A stretch of 64,000 nucleotides of DNA from Dactylonectria macrodidyma (lineage: Eukaryota > Ascomycota > Sordariomycetes > Hypocreales > Nectriaceae). The notes under the pieces are model-generated. The model searched no databases. It was not told the DNA's origin and worked only from the letters and a program-made list of their open reading frames with translations. The DNA lies in NCBI GenBank assembly GCA_020744425.1, contig JAGMUV010000011.1:1178001-1242000 (forward strand). Direction: 5' to 3'. Below are positions 22,758 to 34,382 of this stretch, one piece after another. The stretch's first letter is position 1. Each line of letters starts with the position of its first letter. Both the position numbers and the translations under genes were made by a program.

Positions 22758-23806
22758 TTAAAGCTGGACATGTGGCTGCCATTGCTGCTCACACCAGTCC
22801 CAGAACTTGCTGCAGTACCCGAGACCTCCGTCTTCTTCAGGAATCATGGCCCTGATGACATCTTGCCGCGGACACTCGCCATCTGGCCGGATCCGTCCCC
22901 AAGGAATGACGTACGCGCCGTTGTCGTCGAGTGTAATGTCAGGCGATAACCCGGCATAGAGCTCAGTGTACGCGCCAAACTTGGGATCGTGAAGGATCCT
23001 GTTCAAGAAGAACATGGCCACGGTAGGCGTGCCTTCGTACGAGCCGGCCTTGACGTTGCCTGGGTTCTGGGCAACACTCACAATGCCGTGCTCGCCGTAG
23101 CGTCGAGCCATCTCCCGGCTAAGCATCCAGCTTCCGACCTTGGACACGGCATAGTTGCGCACTCTGTCCTCGGTGCCCGTGTCCAAGAGATCAAAGTCAA
23201 TGCCGTTAGGCGGTACACCCTGGTCTGACACGATGCTCGACGTCCAGACCACCCGCGTCGCTCCAGGTGACGAAGCGGCTCGTAGTTGAGGCTCGAGCAA
23301 CCGAGTGAACAGCAGGGTCGCGACGCAGTGCATTCCCACCATAGACTCGAGACCTTGGGCTGTCTTTGCGAAGGGTGCGACGCGATAGCCACCTGTTCCT
23401 GCGTTGTTCCATAGTACGTCGAGTTTCGGTTCCTGCAATGCGAAGCTTGCGGCTGCAGACTTGACGGACTCGAGATCGTTGAGGTCCAAGTGGAGGAACT
23501 TGAGCGTTCCGGGCGTCTTATTTGACGGTTTGGCTTCGGATATCGTCTTGATGGCACTGGCAGCACGTTCCTGTAGCAAGCGTGAGAACTTCAATCTGAG
23601 ACGTCTGGCATTCGTGTACTAACCTGAGATCGCGAAGTCATGTAGATCGTCGCCCCAGTTCCGTAGAGAATCTTGCACAGCTCGTACCCGACGCCAGAGT
23701 TTCCGCCTGTCACGATGAAGACCTTTCCATGCTGAGACGGCACATTGTCTTCGGTGAGTGTTGGCTTAGGAGGGAATAGTTGAGTGTATAAACTGCCGAA
23801 TGCCAT
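22758..23806 (-). CDS. Short-chain dehydrogenase/reductase
   Basis: Exons 23806-23624 and 23570-22758 are separated by a 53-nt GTTAGT...ACAG intron in phase 0. They encode 331 residues. The nucleotide-binding motif TGGNSGVG is at about residues 33-40, WNNAG in the middle, and the catalytic SS...YAVSK pair (Ser, Tyr, Lys) follows. This is a classical-type NAD(P)H oxidoreductase of the retinol dehydrogenase/WWOX-like group common in fungi. The short N-terminal extension (AFGSLYTQLFPPKP) is typical of that group. The substrate cannot be told. The ATG at 23806 is the first in frame. It is convergent with the membrane protein gene on its left, and its promoter faces the transcription factor gene on its right. 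Confidence 0.88.
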
Positions 23807-24255
23807 GACGAGAATGTTCAGCAACGGGGCAGGTACCTAGGCCATTAAAATATAGATGCAGTAAAATGAAGGGCTTGAGTTTGAGGAGAGAGAATCGAGG
23901 ACGGTGAGTTCTTTAAATATTCATTGAGTGTGAGCTGCGGACGTAGTGGAAAGGCGGAGATGTCATCCATGTTTACCACGTACGAGGCGGAGTTCCGCCG
24001 CTCGCTATCATGGCAATAGACAATCGGCGGCGGGGCATGTTGGGCGTGATTTCCAAGCTATCGCATGCTAACTACACTTTGGACCTTGCAAGTATCAATA
24101 TTTCCGCCAGTCTGGTGAAAAATTACTACAGTATCGTGAGTTACTAGGTGTCGGAGGTGGTGTACGGCACAGAGGCAAACGATATTCACGTTTAAAGAAG
24201 GTTCAAGAATGTTCTACCTTCCTGAAATGGAAACCTAATGCGGTTGAAACAAGGT

Positions 24256-26641
24256 TCAAAATAAATCCCAGATTAAATCCACGCCTCTGGTAGACTCCCA
24301 TGCGTCCCAGTCCATTAGATCGCCCTCGCCAGGCTGAATGGGTCCTGGAGGGTCGATCTCGCCAGACATCCCGCTGTACAACTCAACCGGCGGAGTCCAC
24401 AGAGTAGGATCTACAGATTGTAAGTGCAAACCAGACAGTGGGTTGGTCAATAAGCCTCCCATATTCTCTAAAGACTGGGCAATGCCGTTGCTTGAGAGAA
24501 CCGCTGGAGCTTCGAGTGGAGGCGCATGCGCAGATTCCGAGGCCTGGGGCTGAATGACCATGTGGTTTAGCTGGCTTGTCGGATATGAGACACTATCACT
24601 TGTACCATCTGTATCTTTCCCTCTCCACTGATCGACATGAAGCCCAGGTATAGCATGTCCACCAAGTGTCTCCGCGGTCCAACGAGTCATCTCCGCCTCG
24701 CGGTGTGCCTCAGTATTCTGTACCAAACGCATCAAAGGGAGCCACAGCCGGTCCTTCTTTGCGTCGTCTGATACGGAATCCAACAAGTTCTTCGTAGTCG
24801 TCCATACCTGCTCGGACTCGGGACCCCAAGATTGGCGGCAAGCCTGTCGGAGGAAGACGCCAATAGCGTGCCAGGGCACATGGCCCGCAAGCTGCCAGCG
24901 CCATCGAGCCCAAGCGGGCTCGGTGAGGAGTGCGTTAACGGCGTTGATTATGGTAATTGAGGCTGTGAGAGTAGAAAGCATGATGTTCCTCCTATTTGGC
25001 GTCCCGGAAGATTCGGTGTTTGCTGAGATGGTGTGTCTGTGAAGGACCAATTCCACCTTGGCAAAGAACAGCGATGCCATTGTCTTGACGTATCCTTCAA
25101 GGGGAATGTCTGGCCGGAGGCCTAGAAGATAGTTGGTCTCGATCCTCAACTTCGCTGTTTGGAAGATCTGAAATTTCACTTCCGGTGGGCTGGTGGAATT
25201 TGCCTGCAGCGCATGGACAACACGCCAGATTTCGCACCTCATTAAACAGGGAATCATGTTGGTTGCCTTTGTTTTGGATGCGATGAGATTCGATGTTGTA
25301 GGTTCTAGCTCTGTGTCATCTGCAGTGCTAGGCAACTCAGTGTTAAATGAAGCTTCAGATATGGACAGATCTAAAAGACCGTGTCTCTCTGTTTTCGAGT
25401 CGAGGAAGCAAACGTGCCACCATAAGCGACGACGTAGCTCAGATTCAAGCTGATTGTTTTTGAGCATCTCATTGCGATGAAGCCCCATGGATTTTGCAAC
25501 CCTTAGAAGAAGTCCGGTCAACGGCCATGCCGACTCGCTTGCCCCAATGTACGATAGGACGGAGAGGTAGATGACAAAGGCCTGGACAACGACGATTTCC
25601 TTGGTGGTGAGGAAGTCGGCCTGGCCAAGAGCCTGCTCGGTTCCAAGACGATAGCGGGCAACCAGGTGTGCTTTGGGTGCGTTGAAATTCGTGGCCACAG
25701 CATCGTCATCCATTGATGTAATGGCCGCGAGGGAAATGGCGAACAGTAATGGTTCCATTTTTGGGCCAAGGGAGCTAAAGTTCCCTCGCATGTCGCGAAT
25801 GATCTTGTCGACGCTTGGGACATGCAGTACTTTGATGAATGGATCCACGTTGTCAACATAAGTCTGCCAGATGAAAAGCATCTGAGAGGGTAACGGGTTA
25901 AGTGAGTCAAGGCTACCAGGGCTGCCTCCATTCCCGAAAATGAACCCTTGATTACTGGGAACACCAGACGACTCAGTTCCCGGGATGGTGGAGTCGTTTG
26001 ATTCATCATAGCTGGTCACATCATGCACTGCTTGTAGAATGTTGTCCACCTGTGCAGGTCAGAATTGAGACAAGTGCGGGACGCGACATGGCGATATCAC
26101 ATACCTCATCACAGAAGACCGACCAAAATCGATTTCCAACATGAAGACCACCGCCTTTGCCTACTACCAATTGACCGAATTCTTCATCGAACTCGCTACC
26201 TGGAGGTATATTGGCGCTGAGGGCATCGCCATTGGAGCTAGTGAGGGACTGGCCAACTGATCTGGCTTCCGACTGCGTCGTGTCGGGACTTGACATGCTC
26301 CCACTGACTGAGAGAGACGGCTTAGATTGGCCGACTGCCAGATTAGCATCTTGCCCGTTGTGGGGCTCCTCTACTTGGGCAGAAAGCTCCGTGACGACGG
26401 CTTCGAGACGACGCAGACGGCTTAGAAGCTCCGACTGCTTCTGCGCCGGCGACTTCGAGGCCGAGGGGTCTCGACTGCGGCGAGGGATTCGCCCAGTGAC
26501 GGGATAATGGCAGTCAATGCTAGCTCGAAGGCAGTTAGAGCAGGGATCCTTTCGGTCGCATCTCACCTTGCGGCGGCGGCAGATGACGCAGCTCCAGATC
26601 TTGAGGCTGGCGTCTGAATTGGCTGGCCCTTCAGTTGACAT
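24256..26641 (-). CDS. Zn2Cys6 transcription factor
   Basis: Exon 1 (26641-26105) and exon 2 (26049-24256) flank a 55-nt GTATGT...ACAG intron in phase 0. They encode 776 residues. The binuclear zinc cluster begins at about residue 18: CVICRRRKVRCDRKDPCSNC followed by LRASIDC, with the spacing C-x2-C-x6-C-x5-C-x2-C-x6-C. A short heptad-rich stretch (LLSRLRRLEAVVTELSAQV) follows and should mediate dimerisation. The middle carries the fungal-specific regulatory domain, including LLRVAKSMGLHRNE and RRRLWWHVCFLDSKTE. It is a nuclear DNA-binding regulator; targets are unknown. It is divergent from the flavoprotein gene at 27176 across 534 bp, and head-to-tail with the dehydrogenase, so either may be a target. 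Confidence 0.92.
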
Positions 26642-27175
26642 GGCTGATGACGATGTCGGTCATCGGCGCTTGAAAATGCCGATAGCTTGAAGGTAGAGGA
26701 TGCAATTGGATGCAGGGGAAGCGGTCACGGCGACAGTGCTGAGGCCGAAAGAGGATATTTGTTAAAATGGGCTTGTTCCTAAGAGACGAACAGAATGATA
26801 CTTCGAAGCTGAACTGTAGCCGAAGATTGTGAGTGTGTGTCAAGGCCATCAGTGGGGATGGATCGGAGGTCGCTCTCGGACACGGAGCTCGGCCATGATC
26901 CCCCTGCCACCGAAGGATCCACACCAAAAGACGGTATCAGCGAGGACGCACTAACAAAGAGGACTTTGATTTGCTCCAACTTACACCCATATGATCAGGT
27001 ATTGACTGATACTGAGACGTCAACAGCATACAATATCGTCCGCCTATGCTGATGCTTTGTCTCACACGGGCTGAATATATCTCGACGTCGGTTCCCTGCG
27101 CATTTTCTATTGCATGAACCTATTTTCCTCTTACCATCTCCAATCTGTCAGGCCACCCACCAAAAACACACCACC
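26642..27175. promoter_or_regulatory. Shared divergent promoter region
   Basis: The 534 bp between the Zn2Cys6 factor (leftward) and the AIF-like flavoprotein (rightward) must hold both promoters. No open frame of interest lies here. I did not find an unambiguous palindromic CGG pair. Confidence 0.5.
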
Positions 27176-28315
27176 ATGTCCAAGGCTGTCGTTATCCTCG
27201 GAGCCGGCTGGGCAGGACTTCCTCTCGCCCACAAGCTGCTGAAATACACCGTCCCCAAAGTCTCTGGCCTCAAGGTCATTCTTGTGTCGCCCAACAGCCA
27301 CTTCTTCTGGAATGTCGCCGCCACCCGCGGACTGATCCCGGGCGAGATCCCGGACGACAAGCTCTTCCTGCCCATCAAGCCAGCTTTCGAGCAGTACTCT
27401 GCCGAGAACTTCGAGTTTGTCCTAGGCAAGGCGGACAGCATTGAGGCGGCGACAAACACGATCAATGTCTCGCTGAATGATGGGGCTCAGCGCGGCATCT
27501 CTTATGATCACCTGGTCATTGCCACTGGATCGCGTCTGGCGAGCAATCTCCCCCTCAAGCCCATCGGCAGCCACGAATCGACGCTGGCTGCATGGACAGA
27601 CCTAAAGAACCAAATCAAGAGCGCAAAATCAATCGTCATTGCGGGCGCTGGAGCGACGGGCGTTGAAGTGGCGGGCGAGCTGGCCGCCAAGTACGGGACC
27701 GCAAAGGAAATCACACTCTTGATCAGCAGCGAAAAGCCACTGGAAGGCACGCTTCCGTCAGTCCGCACGTCTGTTGACAATGACTTGAAGCGGCTTGGCG
27801 TCAAGCTAGTCTATCAATCCCGGGTGACAGACGTGAAGGAATCTGGGAAACAGACCGAAGTCACGGTGTCCAACGGCTCTACCATTGTGGCGGACTTGTA
27901 TCTACCGCTTCATGGTGTACGAACCAATACGTCCTTCGTCCCTGACAACCTATTGGACTCAGATGGCAACGTCACGCTGGACAAAAACATGCGCGTGTCT
28001 GGAACCAAGAACATTTGGGGCATAGGAGACGTTGGGAGCATCGAGCCCAAGCAGCTCACCGTGACCGACAACCAAATCATTTACCTGGCATCAGCACTCG
28101 ACGCTAGCTTGCGAGGGTCAACGCCTCCCGGTCCGTACCAACCCATGAACAAGACAATGATATTCCTGTCCCTCGGACGAAAAATGGCGACGGGCCAGAT
28201 TGGAAATTGGAAACTGTTTGGCTTCATGGTTTCTTGGGTCAAGGGAAGAAAGCTGTTTGTTGATACGGCGGAAGGATATGTGGGAGGAAAGCATTTGCGG
28301 CATGCGGCTATGTAG
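27176..28315 (+). CDS. AIF/AMID-like FAD oxidoreductase
   Basis: This is a single-exon 379-residue protein. It has the two Rossmann signatures of pyridine-nucleotide-disulfide-type oxidoreductases: GAGWAGLP at the N-terminus for FAD, and VIAGAGATGVEVAGEL at about residues 155-170 for NAD(P)H. The FAD-closing motif IWGIGDVGSIE is near residue 280. ATGSRL follows the first domain as in the AMID/AIFM2 group. No redox-active Cys pair of the thioredoxin-reductase type is seen. Family members oxidise NAD(P)H at membranes or quinones, and some fungal ones sit in metabolite clusters. The ATG at 27176 has a strong CCACC context. The open frame extends upstream only through a non-ATG codon. It lacks an obvious mitochondrial presequence. 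Confidence 0.85.
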   Translation: MSKAVVILGAGWAGLPLAHKLLKYTVPKVSGLKVILVSPNSHFFWNVAATRGLIPGEIPDDKLFLPIKPAFEQYSAENFEFVLGKADSIEAATNTINVSLNDGAQRGISYDHLVIATGSRLASNLPLKPIGSHESTLAAWTDLKNQIKSAKSIVIAGAGATGVEVAGELAAKYGTAKEITLLISSEKPLEGTLPSVRTSVDNDLKRLGVKLVYQSRVTDVKESGKQTEVTVSNGSTIVADLYLPLHGVRTNTSFVPDNLLDSDGNVTLDKNMRVSGTKNIWGIGDVGSIEPKQLTVTDNQIIYLASALDASLRGSTPPGPYQPMNKTMIFLSLGRKMATGQIGNWKLFGFMVSWVKGRKLFVDTAEGYVGGKHLRHAAM

Positions 28316-28840
28316 GGTGAGGGTGAGCCCTTCAATTACCGGGACGGATTTAGACAACATTTTTCTTGCGTAAAACGTGAGTTAACTCTCATTTCTAGTT
28401 TAAGATTTCTTCAGGATAGTTAGACAGATTTTAATACACAATTTTGGTTCGCTTATCATTCAGGTGTGAGTGACCTCTAGTTTAAGAGGTATTTAATACC
28501 TGCCAACTTCCAACAACTTCCGCACCACACATTTGCAGCGCCGGGTGGCGCCTTCACCCAGGTACTAATGACAATGCATAATTCAATTTTCAGCTCCAAA
28601 GCCTAGTTCTCTATGAGCTCTGGGCGGCGGGTCAACCATTTAGAAAATGATGGTCATGGGGCCTCTCATCCCGGAGCCTCCCCGTTGTGTCCACCACCAG
28701 CCCGGGTGGAATCGGGCGCTTGGTTCGAGTCACCGAGCGGGTCGTAAGCCTCACCTGAAAACAATAAAGACATCAATCCACGCATTTCAAGTCCCTCAAA
28801 TAAATTAATTTTGGTGATTGAGAATCCAAGGTTCTTCAAC
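28316..28840. other. Intergenic, no feature seen
   Basis: This is the stretch between two same-strand genes. A weak direct repetition of a GTTAACTCTCATTTC/CTCTAGTTTAAGA type occurs near 28.38-28.49 kb. Otherwise nothing is visible. Confidence 0.4.
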
Positions 28841-29673
28841 ATGGCATTGCGAAGCGTTTCCGGAAAGATTATTGCATCATCTGTGGTTGCGGCGCTGACC
28901 GTCGGAGGCACTTATGCATTCTTCGTACATCGGCGGATTAAGGCCACGGATCCGAAGAAAATCACAACCTCGACCAACATCCCTGAATCACTTCAAAAGT
29001 CCCGGGCGGTCACAGAAATTGTAAACGCGAAGAAACACCCGCAGATGGAAGATTCCCGCTTCATCACCATCGAAATCCCCCCGGAGCATCAAGACGCGAC
29101 GGACGAGGTTCTGCTGGCGAGATTTGCAAAGGGCTTCTTCGGAGGTCTTGTCATCGCGCCTGAGAGAATCTTCTTATGGACTTTCCGACCAAGATTTCTA
29201 AACTTCTCAAGTACGTCAAGCTCAACTCGGGTTAATATGCTAGTATTAACACTAAGCTAGAGATCAAAACATCAGAGTCTACTCCCCAGATCTGGGAGGT
29301 GAGCCAGTTGTCGGATAACCAACTACCACCTCTTTACTCCGAACTCTTCGGAGTCTTCCAGGTCATTGACGCGCAAATCGACCCGAAAAGCCATCTGAAA
29401 GACCAACAAGGCCGCACTGAGAGCTATATTGATTTCGGGTTCTGCAGCGACCTGTCCCGGTTTGCTGGAGTGCACCGGTTTTCAGTCGTGCGATCCAATG
29501 GAGAGTCCCCGAGCCAGCAGGCAGTTCAGATCCACTTACAGAGCATGACTTGCAATCCAATGGTCAACAAGCCACTCGCAATGCAGTCAATGTTCAAGTT
29601 TCACCTGGCCTATGCCGAGTTGCTATTTAGAGAGGGTGTTTCGCAGGTAACTGCACCTTTCCGCGAGGTGTAG
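28841..29673 (+). CDS. Hypothetical membrane-anchored protein
   Basis: Exons 28841-29210 and 29261-29673 are joined across a 50-nt GTACGT...CTAG intron (branch ATTAAC) in phase 1. They give 260 residues. An N-terminal hydrophobic segment (about residues 9-28, IIASSVVAALTVGGTYAFFV) followed by HRRIK suggests a single anchor. The soluble part has LLARFAKGFFGGLVIAPERI and a C-terminal block SYIDFGFCSDLSRFAGVHRF. I do not recognise a characterised family. The way a substrate-like pocket region (DFGFCSD...FAGVHRF) follows the anchor resembles small fungal proteins of unknown role near metabolic genes. The ATG at 28841 is the first in frame. Confidence 0.65.
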
Positions 29674-29958
29674 TGGGTAAAAGGCATGTTAACTAACATG
29701 AGATTGTACGATACGTCGACTTGTATTATTTGAAAGGCATGGAGTTCTAGGATAGAAACAATACCACTTGCTGTTTGATCTACCCATCATCGATTCTTTC
29801 TCTAACATCGCGTCACAACGAATGCTTCCCTCATTTTTAATACCAAATTTTATTTAATAACCACATCGATCCGTAAGGAGAGGCTAAACCATTCTCTTTT
29901 AAACTGGGACGCCCAAAAGCAACCCGCGCCGACTAATTCCACTCAAAGACAAGACACT

Positions 29959-31232
29959 CTACGCTGCCACACTGACCTGCATCGGTCCCTCGGGCAATTT
30001 GCTGCCAGCAATGTTGCACTGGCGGAAGAGGCGCACCTCGTCCTCAGCAAAAGCTCCGACCACGGAATGAATCACGCCTCGGTTGTGGAACATGACAAAG
30101 TCGCCCTGCTCCCAGTCGTGAGGGTAGACCATCTTGGGTCCGATTCCTGGCCGCTGGAGGTCGTGGACCTTCTGGCGCACCTTTTCAAGGTCGTCAATGA
30201 CGGTGCCGTCGGCGAGATGCAGCTTTCGGATGGCGGAGGGATGGACTTGGAGAGCTAGGCGACCAGTGACTGGGTTGCGCCAGCACATGGGCAAGATCTG
30301 GATCTTCTCCTCCTCAATTGGTGGCAGACTGTCGAATGGCGCTTCCTTGCCCTCGGAGACTAGGCCGAGGCCATCTGAACGAGACTTGGCGCCGCTCATC
30401 CAGACATATGGATGCGGAGCATACTCGACCTTGGTGGTTCGAACGAACTCCTGGTCCTCAGCAGACAGGTTGTCGTACATGGAGTAGCCAGAGACAAAGG
30501 CAGTGGTACCCAGAGGAACAGTCATCTCCTCGCCAGAGTTGTCGTCATAGACGAGGGTTTGCTTGCGGCCACCGGGCACCTTGACTGCAAGGAGCGAGGT
30601 CACGACCGGCGGGGCGAGGCCGTACAGAGCTGCGTCGATGTGCCATCGATAGAAGCGAGTAAAGTCAAGGTCCCTGTCATCAGGAATCGTGGTAGCATGG
30701 AACGTGCGGTGGTGCGGGTGGCGCAGCGTGAAGTTCTTCAGGCCCTCGTATTCTTCGACGAAGCCGTTTCCGATGACCTGGACCTGGGGCTGGTGGGGGA
30801 TGGTCTTGAGGTCGGGATGCAGGATGGAGCGCTTCGCATCTAGCGTCTTGCCGTGGCCGTACGAGCCGCCGGCCTCGGGGTCGAATCGCTGCGTGATCTC
30901 GTACTGGGCCTTGGGGGAGGCGTGGCCCTGGTTCTTGAAGACGAGAACCTGGTGGTTGAAGAGGGCATCGCGGATTACGTCAAAGTCGGCATCTGAACCG
31001 TGTTAGTTGTTGGTCAGGATTGCAGGGGTTCAAGTGACCTTACCATAGGAGGTTACCGATTTCACGGGTATTCTCCCAAAATTCGTAGCATTTTCAACAT
31101 AATCACGTTGCGGGGCACTTTTCAAATCTTACCGGTGAGGTTTTCAATGTCAATATTGGAAACGACAGCCCCAAAGTTGACCTTGGAGCCTTCGGATGAG
31201 GGGAGGGGCTGAACGGTTACTTTGGACGACAT
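29959..31232 (-). CDS. xanA: Alpha-ketoglutarate-dependent xanthine dioxygenase
   Basis: Exon 1 (31232-31133) and exon 2 (30992-29959) are joined in phase 1 across a 140-nt GTAAGA...TCAG intron. They encode 377 residues. The fold is TauD/TfdA: the Fe(II) ligands are H and D of WHIDAALYG and the distal H in HNRGVIHSVVG, and the late Arg in EVRLFRQCN should hold alpha-ketoglutarate. The stretches VTSLLAVKVPGGR, VPLGTTAFVSG, YAPHPYVWMS and QVHPSAIRKLH are, as I recall, typical of fungal XanA, which hydroxylates xanthine to uric acid in the cytosol without the molybdenum enzyme xanthine dehydrogenase. This allows purines to serve as a nitrogen source. The start MSSKVTVQPLP matches the family N-terminus. 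Confidence 0.88.
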
Positions 31233-31368
31233 GAGGGAGACTGGACAGTTTGTTTGTTGGTGGTTGAGGACTTTTGCAAAGTTGTTTGCTTTAAAGTTGA
31301 TTCTTGATCAGCCGTGATGTTGGATTTTGTGAGATGAACAAAGCTCCAACTGGGAGCATCGCCCTCTA

Positions 31369-31417
31369 TATAAGTTGCAGATGTCGGCGTTGTTCAAACG
31401 TGTGCGGAGGCCGCCGA
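31369..31417 (-). promoter_or_regulatory. TATA box and UaY-like site upstream of xanA
   Basis: A TATATAG-type box lies at about 31369-31376 (minus strand), about 140 bp before the ATG. Just upstream, 31404-31417 reads GCGG-N6-CCGA. The Aspergillus purine activator UaY binds TCGG-N6-CCGA, so this differs by one base. The position suits purine induction, but a one-off match is weak. Confidence 0.4.
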
Positions 31418-31429
31418 GAACCGCTATCA

Positions 31430-34382
31430 AAGACCCAAAAGCCAATGAGATGCGCTAGAGCCACGCTGCTAGCCGATTGCCGAACTAGTTATCAGTGAGG
31501 ATGACGCCTCAACTGACGCTAACAACTCGACTCGATGACAATTGGCCAAGGCTTATCATCGCCGATTCTACTTTACTTACGCCAATTCGTCTCCAGGTCG
31601 TCTCCGTGGAGAAGGTGTTGATCTTCGGGCCGCTCCGTGAGGAAGCTGAGGCGGAGCCCGTCGTTATCTAAACTTGGCCCACTTGATTGTGTTGGCGAGA
31701 CCTCAAGAACACATCTCCGTAAACCGGCGTCTTTGAGACACAGAGATCTACTCGGTCGCTGTCGCCTAACAGTACCCGATATGATTGTGGCAGGATCGAA
31801 CAACGACGTGGTCGGTTATCATTTGAGCAGATACTCTTCGACAAATAAGGGGGCCAGAGGATTTTCCCCCATTAATAAGAAACGACGAGAGAAGTGGCGG
31901 AGGATGTGCACCTTGACAAGGCTTATGTACTTTACTGCGGTGAACTGAGTGGAAACCCCTTTTACCAATCGAAATACAACCCTGGCCGTAGTCGATGAGA
32001 CTAACACTTGTCGCAACAAACATCGCACTGATCAATGGATGTGACTTAGGGCCTCTACCTACTTTAGGACTCATTTTGCAGGACTAGTGCGAGGGAAATC
32101 AGCAGACCCATAGAGCGGGCGTTGGCGTTTGCCCTGTAATATAGTAAAGCTTGACCCAATCGCTATAAACCTCCGTCTAGTGCTGTAAAAGCTTACACAG
32201 TCCGCGTTACGATACGTGCGGCCACATTGGCGACTCGCTCATGCATGTTCAGGGGCCCCACCATGTCACCTGTGTTCACGCACGACGCTAAAGCACTCTT
32301 GAATGGACAAATTTGTCGCCCGACTAAGGAGGGTAATCTAGCCAAGATAAAAACCACTGACATGGCGCTAAGATAGGTGTGTCGTACTTGAGATGCGAAC
32401 TGTTGTGACGATGATGAGACGGCTGCGCCAAGGTGGCCAAGCTGCTGCTATTTGAGAAGAGAATTGACGACAGAGTCGTGGACAAAAACGGGGTCAGGGG
32501 AAGCAGTCCGGGCAGTATAGTCGTGATGCTCCTGGGAACGAAGGACTTCAACCCTGTCAAGGGTGAAATGGTAATGGGCGTGAGTATTCCTGTAGATATG
32601 GAGAGGAAGCCGCCCAGTGAGGAAGTAGAAGAAGGATCTCCTCTGGAAGAGCTGGCAGAGGTATTTGAGCAGGGGGATCTGCTGACCAGGCGGTCTTCGT
32701 GCTGGTGCTGGCCGAGTCCAAGACGCAGCCTGGGAGCCATGAGAGAATTTGGGTGGTTTGATGTATGTGGGCCTCAGGCGGCGGTTTTGAAGAGTCGGGT
32801 TGTCCACTCGGTCAAGGGTGATATTACGGTTATCTGAACTTGACATAACGCACTCTGAGATAGTGTATAACATAGGAGTATCTTCTGCCTCTGACTAAAG
32901 ACAAGCCTTCACGCACTAAACCTGGTCCTCTGTTTTTCTTATTTCGCAATGAAGTTTGCATTTCACTTCCGACTGGTCTCACATCACAAACTTCAGCTCT
33001 CTTTCAAGCTATGCCGAAGGTGGACACCTTCTCGCTGTCTTCCTCCTTCCTAGGTGGGTTAATGTCAGCGGCTGGGCCACAGAAGTCAAATCGGCCCACA
33101 TCCTGTGCCAGGGGAGCGAGCGATCTATAATCGCCAAGCCATCAGAAGGAAGTCCTGTGTGGCACTGCGTTGTTGAACGTATTGTGAAGGGGGGGAAAGG
33201 GGCGGGGGAGGCAATACGGGGTGTCGTCCGCAACCCCGCGGAAGCAGGGACATTTAATCCAGGCTAGCGATTCTTCGAGCATAAAGCAAGCACTTCTTAA
33301 ACTTTAAGCTGATGATTTGACAGGGATCGAGTATACGGCCCAATGAAGACGGACCTTGTTCAGAGTGGAAGCGACGCATCATTGAGGGATTTATTTCTAC
33401 GACCACTACGTCGCTGACATAGGACTTCAATATATGTACCGTTTTATAATTTCAATCCATATTCGATTTAGTACTGTGAAGCTGTGAAGCTGTGGAGCTT
33501 CAAATCTTGTCCAGTTGTCTACTTCGCACTCGGATCCGCTGCTACAGGGCTTCAAAAGCGTGAGGTAGCTGGTGGCTGATGGCGCCTTATGTTCTAGAAG
33601 GTTTTAGTCATTCTTTGGCGTCGGGATAACATTGACATCATTGGATGATTTTCTGCAGGCATGGTCCTTGCAACAGGCAGCCAGCCAAGGCGTCTCGCCA
33701 CAGGAATTACTGACTGTATACAGACTACTCCGCAGGGGCTTCGGCCATCTGAACAATAGACGTCGCTAACGAAGCCTAACCGTACATCCGGGTCTGCGTG
33801 GCCGTTAATTTTACTCTAATGCCCCAGGTCACCAATCTGCGTCTTTTTCAAGAAGAGGATCTCCCGATTCCTGGCGTTGGTAATGCAACGGAAGGGCTTG
33901 CGTGGCTTGACCATATTCTGCCGACCATATTCTGCCGATCATCTCCGATCATCTCCTGCGTCCAACGGCCAAAGATCAGCGAGGGATCATGTTCAGGAGC
34001 CGTGGAGCCGAGATATCAGTCTAGAAGCCTGAATATCCTTGACACGTCCAACGATAGGGCCTGTCAAGAGTCCTGGGCTATGGTCCAACGCCCGAACTAT
34101 CGGCGCCACATGTAGCCTCCCCCTTGCAAGCTGTTCTAGCGGGGAAATGGGTGCTTCCCTAGACTCGCCAGCCAACATGCTTACTTACCGAAGGAAGAAT
34201 AATGCGCTTCAGGTCGAGGTGACGACCTCTTTAGGGGCAGAGGTTAGTTCGGACTGTCAACCAGCAGCTAAAATATGACCAGCTCAGGGGCCATATTACC
34301 CCGGATTTCCGCGTCATAAGTAGTCCATGCCTCTCGAGCTCCCCACTTCGTGTCCACAGACGACATTCTCTACAGCGCCGAC
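31430..34382. other. Intergenic, 3 kb, no supported gene
   Basis: Overlapping frames of 100-140 codons on both strands at about 32.32-32.87 kb have Ser/Leu/Pro-rich or mixed composition, and I find no family motif in any of them. The remaining sequence shows no RNA gene, repeat or element. A decayed gene cannot be excluded. Confidence 0.4.

Noticed and set aside
32324..32873. Overlapping 130-140 codon frames on both strands
   Set aside because: No family motif and no splice partners; mutual overlap on both strands suggests chance open reading.
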